A DNA stretch of 64,000 nucleotides from an uncultured Pelagibacteraceae bacterium (GTDB lineage Bacteria > Pseudomonadota > Alphaproteobacteria > Pelagibacterales > Pelagibacteraceae). A model generated the notes under the pieces. That model did no database searches. It had not been told where the DNA came from and saw only the letters and a program-made list of their open reading frames with translations. The translations under genes and the position numbers were made by a program. Where the stretch lies: NCBI GenBank assembly GCA_902620525.1, contig CACNIK010000004.1, positions 58,354 to 122,353 of the forward strand, in the 5' to 3' direction. Positions 8,095 through 16,985 of this stretch are shown in pieces. How positions within the stretch are numbered: position 1 is the stretch's first letter; every line of letters begins with the position of its first letter.

Positions 8095-8957
8095 GACTGT
8101 GCCTCATTTTTCATCATTAAATTATAAAATACCCAACAAACTAAAAGTACGATAAAGAAATATATTAATGACATTGCAGCTGCTGGTCCTAAATCAAATT
8201 GACCCAAAGCCATTTTAACTAAGTCAATAGATAAAAATGCTGTAGTATTTCCTGGCCCACCTCCTGTTAGTACAAATGGCTCAGTGTAAATCATAAAACT
8301 ATCCATAAATCTTAATAAAATTGCTAAAGTTAAAACCTTTTTCATTTTTGGTAATTCAATATATCTGAAAGTTGCCCATCTACTAGCACCATCAATTTCT
8401 GCAGCTTGATAGTACGCAGGCTGAATTGAGTTAAGACCTGCATAAGACAAAAGAACAACTAAAGATGTCCAATGCCAAACATCCATTAAAATTGTTGTGA
8501 ACCATGCATCACCAGGTTGTTGGGTAAAATTATAATCAAAACCCATTGCATTTAATGAGTGACCAAGAAAACCAATATCTGGGAGTGCAAATATATTCCA
8601 CATTGCTCCAACAACATTCCAAGGAATTAGAAGCGGCATAGACATTAAAATTAAACAAACTGGTACACCCCATCCTTTTTTTGGCATTGTAAGTGCAATA
8701 GCAATTCCTAAAGGTATTTGGATTAAAAGTATTATAAAAGTAAAAGCAAATTGCCTTCCTAATGAAGCATGAAATCTTTCGGATAACAAGATTTGTTTAA
8801 ACCACCTTGTACCTTCCCAAGCGAATACGTTGTTTCCAAAAGTTTCTTGAAATGAATAATTTACGACTGTCATTAAGGGAATAGCTGCATTAAATGCAAC
8901 AAGAACGAATACGGGAATTACAAAATACCAAGCTTTTTGATTAATAGTTTTATTCAT
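8091..8957 (-). CDS. glpP: Glycerol ABC transporter permease (GlpP)
   Basis: 288-residue MalF/UgpA-like permease. After a first membrane segment (about 12-34) it has a short periplasmic loop, five further segments and the EAA loop YYQAAEIDGASRWATFRYIELP. GGPGNTTAFL in the last third is a common block in this class. It overlaps glpT by one base at the start and glpQ by 4 bp at the end, so all five transport genes glpSTPQU are in one translationally coupled string. Confidence 0.88.
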   Translation of the reverse strand: MNKTINQKAWYFVIPVFVLVAFNAAIPLMTVVNYSFQETFGNNVFAWEGTRWFKQILLSERFHASLGRQFAFTFIILLIQIPLGIAIALTMPKKGWGVPVCLILMSMPLLIPWNVVGAMWNIFALPDIGFLGHSLNAMGFDYNFTQQPGDAWFTTILMDVWHWTSLVVLLSYAGLNSIQPAYYQAAEIDGASRWATFRYIELPKMKKVLTLAILLRFMDSFMIYTEPFVLTGGGPGNTTAFLSIDLVKMALGQFDLGPAAAMSLIYFFIVLLVCWVFYNLMMKNEAQS

Positions 8958-10021
8958 TATTCTATAATCCAGTTATCTCCATAAACATAAGTATATTTTT
9001 GATTGAAAGTTATATGAGCGCTTCCACTTGGAATTTCAGTAGAGGCTTTGGATAATATTTTAATAGTACCCCCATTACATTCTGTATCAATAATTTTATG
9101 TCTTCCAGTATTACTTACTCTTTTTATATTAACTGGAATCCCATCTTTTGAAAAATTTATAAATTCAGGTCTAATGCCTATTTGAGTTTTGCTAAAATTT
9201 GATTTTTTTATAGCTTTGTGACTTTGTATTTTTTGACCACTGAAATTTATTTCGCCATTTTTAATTTCACAAGGAAGTATATTCATTCCAGGTGAACCAA
9301 TAAAATGTCCAACAAAAGTATGTTTGGGTTTCTCAAATAATTCAACAGGAGTTCCAGTTTGAACGATTTGACCTTCATGCATGACTACAACTTGATCTGC
9401 AAAAGTTAGGGCTTCTGTTTGATCGTGTGTCACATAAATCATAGTACGATTAATTTTTTGGTGTAGTTCTTTTAATTTAGATCTTAAAACCCACTTTAAA
9501 TGTGGATCTATAACAGTTAATGGTTCATCAAACATAATTACATTTACATCTGATCTGACAAGTCCTCTACCTAAGGAAATTTTTTGTTTTCCATCAGCTG
9601 TTAAACCTGATGCTCTGTTATTTAATGTAGATGTCAATTCAAGCATCTTAGCAATTTCTTTAACTTTTGATGCGACTTCTGAGTCTGAAAGACCTCTATT
9701 TTTTAATGGGAAAGCTAAATTATCATATACAGACATGGTGTCATAAATGACTGGAAACTGAAATATTTGAGCAATATCTCTTTCAACGGGGTTAAGTGAT
9801 GTCATATCTTTATCATCAAATAAAACACTGCCCTTTGTTGGTTTTAATAAGCCTGAAACAATATTTAATAAAGTTGTCTTTCCACAACCAGATGGACCTA
9901 ATAATGCGTAAGCACCTCCGTCTTTCCAATCAATATTAACATCTCTTAAAGCCCAATCAGTATCGTTATTCTGTTTTTCTAAATAACTATGACTTAAATC
10001 TCTTAATGTAATTTTAGCCAT
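8957..10021 (-). CDS. glpT: Glycerol ABC transporter ATPase (GlpT) with degenerate signature motif
   Basis: 354 residues: nucleotide-binding domain (1-235) followed by an OB/TOBE-like regulatory domain. Walker A is GPSGCGKTT, the Q loop IFQFP, Walker B IMFDEP and the switch His is in YVTHDQTEA. The ABC signature, normally LSGGQ, reads LTADGKQ, and the D loop is LTVIDP instead of LSNLDA. Thus the protein keeps its own hydrolysis residues but would offer a poor signature to its partner. GlpS shows the opposite pattern. It overlaps glpS by 8 bp and glpP by 1 bp. Confidence 0.9.
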   Translation of the reverse strand: MAKITLRDLSHSYLEKQNNDTDWALRDVNIDWKDGGAYALLGPSGCGKTTLLNIVSGLLKPTKGSVLFDDKDMTSLNPVERDIAQIFQFPVIYDTMSVYDNLAFPLKNRGLSDSEVASKVKEIAKMLELTSTLNNRASGLTADGKQKISLGRGLVRSDVNVIMFDEPLTVIDPHLKWVLRSKLKELHQKINRTMIYVTHDQTEALTFADQVVVMHEGQIVQTGTPVELFEKPKHTFVGHFIGSPGMNILPCEIKNGEINFSGQKIQSHKAIKKSNFSKTQIGIRPEFINFSKDGIPVNIKRVSNTGRHKIIDTECNGGTIKILSKASTEIPSGSAHITFNQKYTYVYGDNWIIE

Positions 10022-11078
10022 TGTTTACCAATCTGTTATTTTGATCAAAATATAAAAACTCATCCGTGTTCATATATAGTTTAGTATCTTCTCCAACATT
10101 TTTTTGCTGGGTGCCATTAGACAATGAAACCCAGTTTAAATTTCCGTTAGTAAAGTGAATTAAGCTTTCTGATCCACTAAGTTCAGAAATTTGAACTTTA
10201 CCGTTAATCTCGACTGAATTATTTCCCTCTTTATAAGTAGTAATATTATGGGGTCTTATACCAATTTTATATGTGCCATCTTTAATTTTTGCTGATGATT
10301 TCCATTGAACATCATTATCTGTAAATTTACAATTATCACCTCTTTTTGTGATTTCAGCTATATTCATTGGTGGATCACTAAAAACTTTAGCTGAAATTAA
10401 ATTTTCAGGCTTATTATAAACCTCTAGAGTTTTACCATACTGAATAACTTTCCCTTCTAATAATGTCGCTGTATTTCCCCCAATCATTAAGGCATCTGAT
10501 GGCTCTGTTGTTGCATAAACAACAATGCAATCTCTATCTTCAAATAGTTTCGGTAATTCTTCTCTTAGTTCTTCTCTTAATTTAAAATCTAAATTTGCCA
10601 AAGGCTCATCTAATAAAATTAAATCTGAGTCCTTTACTAATGCTCTAGCAAGAGCAGTTCTTTGTTGTTGTCCGCCTGATAATTCATCAGGTTTTTTATT
10701 TAACATTGCTGATAATTTTAAAAGTTCAGCCACCTTTCCTACTCTTTGTTTAATCTCATCATCTTTAACTCCTGTAATAACCAAGGGGGAAGCAATATTT
10801 TCGTAAACTGTATAATTTGGATAATTTATAAATTGCTGATAAACCATAGAACAATTTCTTTTTTGTACTTTCATACCTGTAACATTTTTTCCATCAAACC
10901 ATATCTCACCTGAAGTTGGTTTATCTAACCCTGCCATTATTTGCATTAAAGTTGTCTTCCCAGCTAGTGTGGAACCGAGAAGTACATTTATTGTATTTTT
11001 CTTTAATTTAAGACTTGTAGGATGAATATGAGTATCTATTCCAACTTTTTTTTCTACATTTTTTAATTCTAGACTCAT
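10014..11078 (-). CDS. glpS: Glycerol ABC transporter ATPase (GlpS) lacking the switch histidine
   Basis: 354 residues with the same layout as GlpT: nucleotide-binding domain, then TOBE-like domain. Walker A is the unusual GSTLAGKTT, the signature is a perfect LSGGQQQR, Walker B is LLDEPLANLD, but the H loop reads YATTEPSDA, so the switch His is replaced by Thr. In a GlpS-GlpT heterodimer, the site made by GlpT Walker motifs and GlpS signature would be intact and the other degenerate. It follows the binding-protein gene after a 68-bp gap holding a hairpin, which should lower its expression relative to glpV. Confidence 0.9.
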   Translation of the reverse strand: MSLELKNVEKKVGIDTHIHPTSLKLKKNTINVLLGSTLAGKTTLMQIMAGLDKPTSGEIWFDGKNVTGMKVQKRNCSMVYQQFINYPNYTVYENIASPLVITGVKDDEIKQRVGKVAELLKLSAMLNKKPDELSGGQQQRTALARALVKDSDLILLDEPLANLDFKLREELREELPKLFEDRDCIVVYATTEPSDALMIGGNTATLLEGKVIQYGKTLEVYNKPENLISAKVFSDPPMNIAEITKRGDNCKFTDNDVQWKSSAKIKDGTYKIGIRPHNITTYKEGNNSVEINGKVQISELSGSESLIHFTNGNLNWVSLSNGTQQKNVGEDTKLYMNTDEFLYFDQNNRLVNNG

Positions 11079-11099
11079 AATTTAAAATTTAGTTTTAAA

Positions 11100-11126
11100 A
11101 AAAGGGGGCAGCAAGTGCCCCCTTTT
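11100..11126 (-). terminator. Intra-operon hairpin (partial terminator) between glpV and glpS
   Basis: An 11-bp stem (AAAAGGGGGCA / TGCCCCCTTTT) with a 5-base loop. Read on the minus strand it is followed by seven Ts, the form of a Rho-independent terminator. It lies 20 bp beyond the glpV stop and before glpS, so it probably protects the glpV message and reduces readthrough into the permease and ATPase genes. It is strikingly GC-rich for this genome. Confidence 0.8.
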
Positions 11127-11146
11127 CAATTTAGATTAACCTCTTA

Positions 11147-12877
11147 CTATTTCCAAGCTTTCGCGTACGGAACAGTTTTTCCTTGAGGTTTCTCATCACG
11201 TTTAGCTTTTGGTGAACCTTTCTTATTTAACCAATAAGAAGCTTCTCTTGGTTTATTAAGTCTTGGTCCACATCCACCGTATGCATTGCTACCTTTGTCA
11301 GCAGCTTCCATACGAGACATTACTAAGTCCATCTCTTCTGCAAGACGATCCATAGCTTGTTGTGGAGTAAACGCACCTGAGTTTACATCTCCAATTTGTT
11401 GCCACCAGATTTGTGCAAGTTTCGGATAGTCCGGAACATTTACACCTGTTGGTGACCAAATATTTCTGTTGTTTGATCTGTAGAACTCAACTAGTCCACC
11501 AAGTGCTGGTGCTCTTTCTGTGAAAGATTTGTGGTCTATTGAACTATCTCTAATGATAGTTAAACCTACGTGACTTTTCTTAAGATCTACTGTTTTTGAT
11601 ACAACGAATTGAGCGTACAACCATGCAGCTTTTCTATTTTTAACTGGTGTAGACTTAAATAAAGTCCATGATCCAGCATCTTGATATCCAAGCTTCATGC
11701 CTTCTTCCCAATAAGGTCCTTTTGGTGATGGACCCATTCTCCATAACGGCATTCCTTTATCATCAACAACTTTGTTGTTAGGATTTTTTCCTACTAAAGA
11801 AGCTGTGAATGCTGTGTACCAGAAGATTTGCTGAGCAACGTTTCCAGAAGATAGTGACGGTAGAGACTGATAGAAGTCCATAGCCGCAGCACCTGGAGGT
11901 GCGTAGTTTCTTAACCACTCATCCCATTTTCTGATTGCGTATACAGCAGCAGGACCATTTGCAGCTCCACCTCTTGTTACTGAAGCTCCAACAGGGTTAC
12001 AAGAACCTTTTTCCATTCTTATTCCCCACTCGTCCACTGGTATTCCATTAGGTTTTCCAACATCACCTGCTCCAGCCATTGATAACCACGCGTCAGTCAT
12101 TCTCCAACCTAAGTCAGGAGCTCTTTTACCGTAGTCCATGTGACCGTATATTCTTACACCATCAATATTTTTCACATCTTCTGAAAAATATTTTGCGATG
12201 TCTTCATATGCAGACCAATTTAAAGGTACACCTAAATCGTAACCGTATTTGGCTTTAAAACCTTTTTTGATTTCAGGTCTGTCAAACCAATCTTTTCTAA
12301 ACCAATAAAGGTTAGCAAATTGTTGGTCAGGCATTTGGTATAGGTCGCCATCTGGACCTGTAGTAAACTGTTTACCAATAAAATCGTCTAAGTCTAAAGT
12401 TGGCAAAGTAACATCTTTACCTTCTCCAGCCATCCATTTCGTTAGGTTTACAGCTTGTTGCATTCTAGCGTGAGTACCAATCAAATCTGAGTCATTGATG
12501 TACGCATCGTAAATACTTACGTTAGTTTGCATCTGTGTTTGTACTGCCATTACTACGTCACCTTCTCCAAGTAACTGATGATTTACTTTAATCCCAGTAA
12601 TTTCTTCAAAAGCTTTTGTTAAAACTTTTGATTCATACTCGTGAGTAGGAATAGTTTCTGACAATACTTTAATAGACATTCCTTTGAACGGCTTTGCAGC
12701 ATCGTGAAACCATTGTAGTTCTTTCTCTCTTTCTTTTGCAGAAAGCGTAGAAAGACTAAACTCACCATTAGACCATTTCTTAATTGCAGCCATGTGACCG
12801 TCTGCAATCGCATTCGAAATGGTAAGTATAGAAAATGAAACAGCAACAGCTATTATAGTTTTCAATGTTTTAAACAT
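11147..12877 (-). CDS. glpV: Glycerol ABC transporter substrate-binding protein (GlpV)
   Basis: 576 residues. A signal peptide occupies about residues 1-25 (basic start, hydrophobic core, cleavage near SNAIA-DG). The rest is a family 1 extracellular binding protein, longer than the usual 420-450, as in rhizobial GlpV. It carries repeated Trp/Tyr-rich blocks (WFRKDWFDRPE, YGHMDYGKRAPDLGWR) and a GGCGPRLN segment near the end. It should bind glycerol in the periplasm and hand it to GlpPQ. Codon use is noticeably tidier (more G/C third positions) than its neighbours, consistent with high expression, as is the strong ribosome-binding site. Confidence 0.9.
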   Translation of the reverse strand: MFKTLKTIIAVAVSFSILTISNAIADGHMAAIKKWSNGEFSLSTLSAKEREKELQWFHDAAKPFKGMSIKVLSETIPTHEYESKVLTKAFEEITGIKVNHQLLGEGDVVMAVQTQMQTNVSIYDAYINDSDLIGTHARMQQAVNLTKWMAGEGKDVTLPTLDLDDFIGKQFTTGPDGDLYQMPDQQFANLYWFRKDWFDRPEIKKGFKAKYGYDLGVPLNWSAYEDIAKYFSEDVKNIDGVRIYGHMDYGKRAPDLGWRMTDAWLSMAGAGDVGKPNGIPVDEWGIRMEKGSCNPVGASVTRGGAANGPAAVYAIRKWDEWLRNYAPPGAAAMDFYQSLPSLSSGNVAQQIFWYTAFTASLVGKNPNNKVVDDKGMPLWRMGPSPKGPYWEEGMKLGYQDAGSWTLFKSTPVKNRKAAWLYAQFVVSKTVDLKKSHVGLTIIRDSSIDHKSFTERAPALGGLVEFYRSNNRNIWSPTGVNVPDYPKLAQIWWQQIGDVNSGAFTPQQAMDRLAEEMDLVMSRMEAADKGSNAYGGCGPRLNKPREASYWLNKKGSPKAKRDEKPQGKTVPYAKAWK

Positions 12878-12882
12878 TAATT

Positions 12883-12889
12883 CCCCTCT
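12883..12889 (-). promoter_or_regulatory. Strong Shine-Dalgarno site of glpV
   Basis: AGAGGGG on the minus strand, 5 bases before the ATG at 12877. A run of Gs like this is rare in such AT-rich DNA and also occurs before the other binding protein in the window, in line with heavy translation of periplasmic binding proteins. Confidence 0.65.
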
Positions 12890-12974
12890 GTTGTTTGTTA
12901 ATTTATTAATTGAAGCAAAATAGAACTTAATTGTACAGACTTAATTCTTAAAATTTATACAACTATAAATTGAT

Positions 12975-14456
12975 TTAATTAATGAGTGCTCTTTTAATAG
13001 CCTTTGACCAGCCTAACAGAAGGGATTTTCTGTCGCTGTTTTTCATTTTAGGAGTAAATTTTTTCTCAAGGCTCCAATTTTTAGAAATATCTTTTAAAGA
13101 TTTATACACTCCAATTTTTAATCCAGCCATGAATGCTGCGCCTAGTGCTGTAGTTTCATGAACTTTAGGTCTATAGACTTTGACGTTCACTATGTCTGAT
13201 AAAAATTGTGAGAACCAATTATTCATGACCATTCCTCCATCTACTTTAACCATTCTTGGTCGCAAACCATCGTGTTTCATTGCTTCAAAGAGGTCATGTG
13301 TCTGATATGCCACTGACTCTATCGTGGCCCTTACTATTTCCTTCGGACCTGTATCTCTTGTTAATCCACTTAAAACTCCTCTTGAGTTTTGATTCCAATA
13401 TGGCGCACCCATACCTGTAAAGGCTGGAACTAAATAGACATCTTTATTATCTTTTAAAGACTTTAAAATCTTTTCAGTTTCATAAGCTTTTTTAAAGAAT
13501 TTCATTCGATCTCTTAGCCACTGAACACCTGCTCCTGCGATAAAAATAGATCCTTCCATAGCATAAGTAGTTTTTCCGTTAATTCTATATCCAATTGTAG
13601 TGAGTAGTCTATTTTTGGAATAAATTTTTTTGTAACCAGTATTTAATAATACAAAAGCTCCTGTTCCATAAGTGCTCTTTAATGAGCCTGGTTCAAAACA
13701 GCATTGACCAATTGATGCAGACTGTTGATCTCCCACAACTCCAGTAATTGGTATCGATTTGCCTGTAATTGATGGATGTGTAGAACCATAATCATCAGCG
13801 CAATTTTTTACTTCAGGAAGAATATGTTTTTTAATTTTTAATATATTTAAGATTGTATCGTCCCATTTGTTTGTTGATATATTAAAAATCATAGTTCTAC
13901 TTGCGTTTGTTGCATCGGTTGCATGGACTTTGCCTTTGGTTAATCTCCAAATCAAGAAGCTATCGATTGTTCCAAAAAGAAGTTGTTTTTTATTCATCAA
14001 TTTTCTGGCTAATGAGACATTATCTAATATCCATTTTATTTTTGTTCCTGAAAAATATGAGTCAATTGGCAAGCCTGTTTTATTGAAAATAAGAGTTTCT
14101 TTGTTTTGTTTTTTTAACTTTTTACAATATTCAGCCTGTCTACGGTCTTGCCAAACTATGGCTTTATAAATTGGTTTGCCCGTTTTTTTATCCCATAAAA
14201 CTGTAGTCTCTCTTTGATTGGTAATTCCAATTGCTAATATCTTTCCCTTTAATTTTTTAGCTTTTAAAATAACATTTTTTAAAACTTTTTTTGTAGTATT
14301 CCAAATTTCTTCTGGGTTATGCTCTACCCATCCACTTTTTGGAAAATATTGTGTAAATTCTTTTTGAGAAGAAAAAACTGGCTTACCTTTTAAATCAAAA
14401 AGTATCGCTCTATTTGAAGTGGTTCCGGCGTCTATAGAAATAATAAATTTTCTCAT
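12975..14456 (-). CDS. glpK: Glycerol kinase
   Basis: 493 residues, standard length for GlpK. FGGY-kinase motifs are clear: SIDAGTTSNRAILFD at the start, TNQRETTVLWD, VWQDRR, VGDQQSASIGQCCFEPG and the C-terminal KVDGGMVMNNW. It phosphorylates glycerol to sn-glycerol-3-phosphate with ATP in the cytoplasm, trapping imported glycerol. It sits between gpsA (22 bp upstream) and the transporter operon (97 bp downstream), all on the minus strand, giving a complete uptake-phosphorylation-oxidation unit. Confidence 0.96.
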   Translation of the reverse strand: MRKFIISIDAGTTSNRAILFDLKGKPVFSSQKEFTQYFPKSGWVEHNPEEIWNTTKKVLKNVILKAKKLKGKILAIGITNQRETTVLWDKKTGKPIYKAIVWQDRRQAEYCKKLKKQNKETLIFNKTGLPIDSYFSGTKIKWILDNVSLARKLMNKKQLLFGTIDSFLIWRLTKGKVHATDATNASRTMIFNISTNKWDDTILNILKIKKHILPEVKNCADDYGSTHPSITGKSIPITGVVGDQQSASIGQCCFEPGSLKSTYGTGAFVLLNTGYKKIYSKNRLLTTIGYRINGKTTYAMEGSIFIAGAGVQWLRDRMKFFKKAYETEKILKSLKDNKDVYLVPAFTGMGAPYWNQNSRGVLSGLTRDTGPKEIVRATIESVAYQTHDLFEAMKHDGLRPRMVKVDGGMVMNNWFSQFLSDIVNVKVYRPKVHETTALGAAFMAGLKIGVYKSLKDISKNWSLEKKFTPKMKNSDRKSLLLGWSKAIKRALIN

Positions 14457-14478
14457 ACTTATTTATTTAAAATTTTTT

Positions 14479-15525
14479 TCACCTGAATAACTCCCATTTA
14501 AGATTAAGTTTTTTATCCTCTACAATAGCATTGATCATGCCAAGCATTAAAGGTAATTTTTTTTCATCAAAATCCTTATTAACTTTTTTTGCGATTTCTT
14601 TTGCCAAATCAGCTCCCTCGACTGTAACATTTTCCATTTTTGTTTTTTTTGCTTCTGAGAATGTTAAGCCTTCCCCAATATAAGATCCCATTTTAGCATT
14701 TCTGCCACCTCCTGAACTTACGTAAAGATCTCCCAGGCCTGCTAAGCCTTTTACTGTTTCCTTTTTTCCTTTTAAGTGTTCTACAAATACTTCCATTTCA
14801 TATATCGATTGTTTTATTAATGCTGAAGATGTATTCAAATAGTTTTTTTCTCTTACGTCATTTGAGATGTTGTCACTACATAAGCCCTTCGCGGCACCAA
14901 CTGCCATGGAAAATATATTTTTTATTGCAGCTGAAACTTCTACACCATTTATGTCGTCTGAAAAAGAAGTGTGATAATAGCTAGTGTTTAACATATCGGC
15001 AATTTCTTTTGCTGTTTTAATATCTTCATTAGCTATAACAACACTGCTATGAACTCGATTAGCTAATCCTGCGGCAAGACACGGACCTCCTACAGCAGAT
15101 ATATTAACTTTATTTATTCCATTTGCAGATAATAATCTTTTTAGCTTATCAACCAGCAACTCATAATTATTATTGAAAATACTCAATCCTTTTGTGAGCA
15201 TAAGTATATTTGGAATATTTTTATCTTTAAAAATTTTACTTAATTGTTCTGAAACCCATTCAATACCTTTAGAACTTATTCCTAAAACAATTAAATCAGC
15301 ACCGTTATTTAGTAAACTGTTAAAATTATCAAATTTATAAATTTTGATTTTCTTATCTAATTTTACATTCAACCCGGGATGAAAATTTTCATTAGCTTTT
15401 ACACTATCAATAAAGTCATTTTCTAAATGCGTGCCTACAATGTTTACATCATGATTATTATCTATACAGGGTATAGCAAAAGCTGATCCCATAGCGCCAG
15501 CACCGATGATAATGATCTTTGACAT
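14479..15525 (-). CDS. gpsA: NAD(P)-dependent glycerol-3-phosphate dehydrogenase
   Basis: 348 residues with the Rossmann motif IIIGAGAMGSAFAIP at the N-terminus, MLTKGL, AVGGPCLAAGLA and the conserved lysine region EVSAAIKNIFSMAVG, and GLAGLGDLYVSSGGGRN further on. The family interconverts glycerol-3-phosphate and dihydroxyacetone phosphate and usually supplies glycerol-3-phosphate for lipids. Here it directly precedes glpK, and no glpD-type flavin enzyme is in the window, so it may run in the oxidative direction for glycerol use. It starts 2 bp after the trkH stop. Confidence 0.9.
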   Translation of the reverse strand: MSKIIIIGAGAMGSAFAIPCIDNNHDVNIVGTHLENDFIDSVKANENFHPGLNVKLDKKIKIYKFDNFNSLLNNGADLIVLGISSKGIEWVSEQLSKIFKDKNIPNILMLTKGLSIFNNNYELLVDKLKRLLSANGINKVNISAVGGPCLAAGLANRVHSSVVIANEDIKTAKEIADMLNTSYYHTSFSDDINGVEVSAAIKNIFSMAVGAAKGLCSDNISNDVREKNYLNTSSALIKQSIYEMEVFVEHLKGKKETVKGLAGLGDLYVSSGGGRNAKMGSYIGEGLTFSEAKKTKMENVTVEGADLAKEIAKKVNKDFDEKKLPLMLGMINAIVEDKKLNLKWELFR

Positions 15526-15527
15526 AT

Positions 15528-16985
15528 TTATTCTTTAAATAAAAGTTTTTTGAACAAAATTAAAATAGATATTAACTCAATTTTTCCAATAATCATAAAT
15601 ATAATTAAAAATAATTTTGTACTATTCAAAAGATTTACAAAATTGATATCGCTCATGCCATATAATGAGGAATTTGTAGTATTTGTTAATGTAAGTATAG
15701 ATAGTTTAAAAGAACTTTCAAAATTTATGTTATCTAAAACTAGTATGCTCGATAAGATAAAAATACTAACAAAAAAGGATATAAAAATTAAAAAGGATAA
15801 GTTTATTATTTGATTATCTATTTTTTTTTCAGAATAGAAAATTGAATTGTTAAAAACATTATTAGGTCTTACTAGTCTTATTATTTCTGCTGCTGCTGAT
15901 TTTATCAATATATAAATTCTTATAAACTTTATTCCAGAAGAATTTGAGATTAATGATCCACCCATCGCACATAAAAAAATAAAAATAATTGTTCCACTAC
16001 TTGACTTTGTGAAAGAAATACCAGAATTGCTTATACTTGAAATTATATTGATAAAAATTTCACTAATTTCTTCATTTTTTAAAGAATAAAACATTGCAAG
16101 AGATAAGATTAAAATGAACGCTAATAAAAATAAATCTTCTTGATGGTCGTTAATAATTCTCCTTTTATTAAACAAATTAAATAGGAAAAAAATATTAATT
16201 GTCGGGATAAGAAGAGTTATTGCTAGAATATAACGATTATCTTTTAAAAATATTTGGTCTAAATTATTAGTAGGAAGAAAACCCCCATTTGAAATAACTG
16301 TCATTGAAAGATTCAACGAATTAAATAATCTTACATTTCCTATACTTAATATTATTAAAATTAATAATGTTAATAACGAATAAACTAAAAAAATTTGAAG
16401 TAAAATATTTTTGGTGTTGAATTTTGAAAAAGAACCCATATTTCCTGTGAACACCAACTGATTTAACCTAAAATTGTATTGATTGTTTGAAAAAATAATT
16501 ATTAAAAATATAAGAAAATATAAACCTCCTATCCACTGTGAAGAAGATCTCCATAATATTAAAGTTGGATCTAAATATTTAATATTTTCAAATATAGAAA
16601 ATCCAGTAGATGTTATTCCTGAAAAGCTCTCAAAAACTGAGTCAAGAAAGGTAATTTGGTAATTGCTCAAATAGTAAGGTAAAGCGATAAAAAAAGATGA
16701 AATAAAATATACTAAAATGATTAATAACAATTGCTCGTAAAAGTTAATTTTTTTAATAGAATTTTTACCGTAATAACAAAAAAAAGATCCGGTAACCAAA
16801 GTAAGAAAAAAAGTTACAGTGTAAGAGTCTATGCTTAAAAAGTAATCAAAATATGTTGAATAAAGAATATTTAAAAAAGAGAGTCCAGACAGAGGAAAGA
16901 TAAAAAGACCTAAATAAAATAGAATAGCTTTATAATTCATGTGAATATTATTATCTTCTTGAACTTTGCTGTCTCTTAATCTCAC
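15528..16985 (-). CDS. trkH: TrkH-family potassium uptake protein
   Basis: 485 residues with the fourfold membrane-pore-membrane layout of TrkH. Pore segments are visible as GITSTGFSIF, ISNGGFLPT and SNSGISFT; the fourth, which normally reads like NNxGPG, is LTNTTNSSLYG and lacks the filter glycine. The block CAMGGSLISNSSGIKFIR corresponds to the conserved GSTAGGIK region. The preferred start is the ATG at 16938-16940 (MNYKAILF), because the track start would put 15 extra polar residues before the first membrane segment and overlap nadK by 35 bp. No trkA is present here. It would import K+ across the inner membrane. Confidence 0.85.
   Translation of the reverse strand: MRLRDSKVQEDNNIHMNYKAILFYLGLFIFPLSGLSFLNILYSTYFDYFLSIDSYTVTFFLTLVTGSFFCYYGKNSIKKINFYEQLLLIILVYFISSFFIALPYYLSNYQITFLDSVFESFSGITSTGFSIFENIKYLDPTLILWRSSSQWIGGLYFLIFLIIIFSNNQYNFRLNQLVFTGNMGSFSKFNTKNILLQIFLVYSLLTLLILIILSIGNVRLFNSLNLSMTVISNGGFLPTNNLDQIFLKDNRYILAITLLIPTINIFFLFNLFNKRRIINDHQEDLFLLAFILILSLAMFYSLKNEEISEIFINIISSISNSGISFTKSSSGTIIFIFLCAMGGSLISNSSGIKFIRIYILIKSAAAEIIRLVRPNNVFNNSIFYSEKKIDNQIINLSFLIFISFFVSIFILSSILVLDNINFESSFKLSILTLTNTTNSSLYGMSDINFVNLLNSTKLFLIIFMIIGKIELISILILFKKLLFKE

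Noticed and set aside
12901-12955. Inverted repeat TTGTA...TACAA upstream of glpV
   Set aside because: Five-base arms about 21 bp apart in AT-rich sequence are expected by chance; no other support.
16941-16985. First 15 residues of the trkH ORF as part of the protein
   Set aside because: They overlap nadK by 35 bp and are polar, unlike TrkH starts; the ATG at 16938-16940 is more likely.
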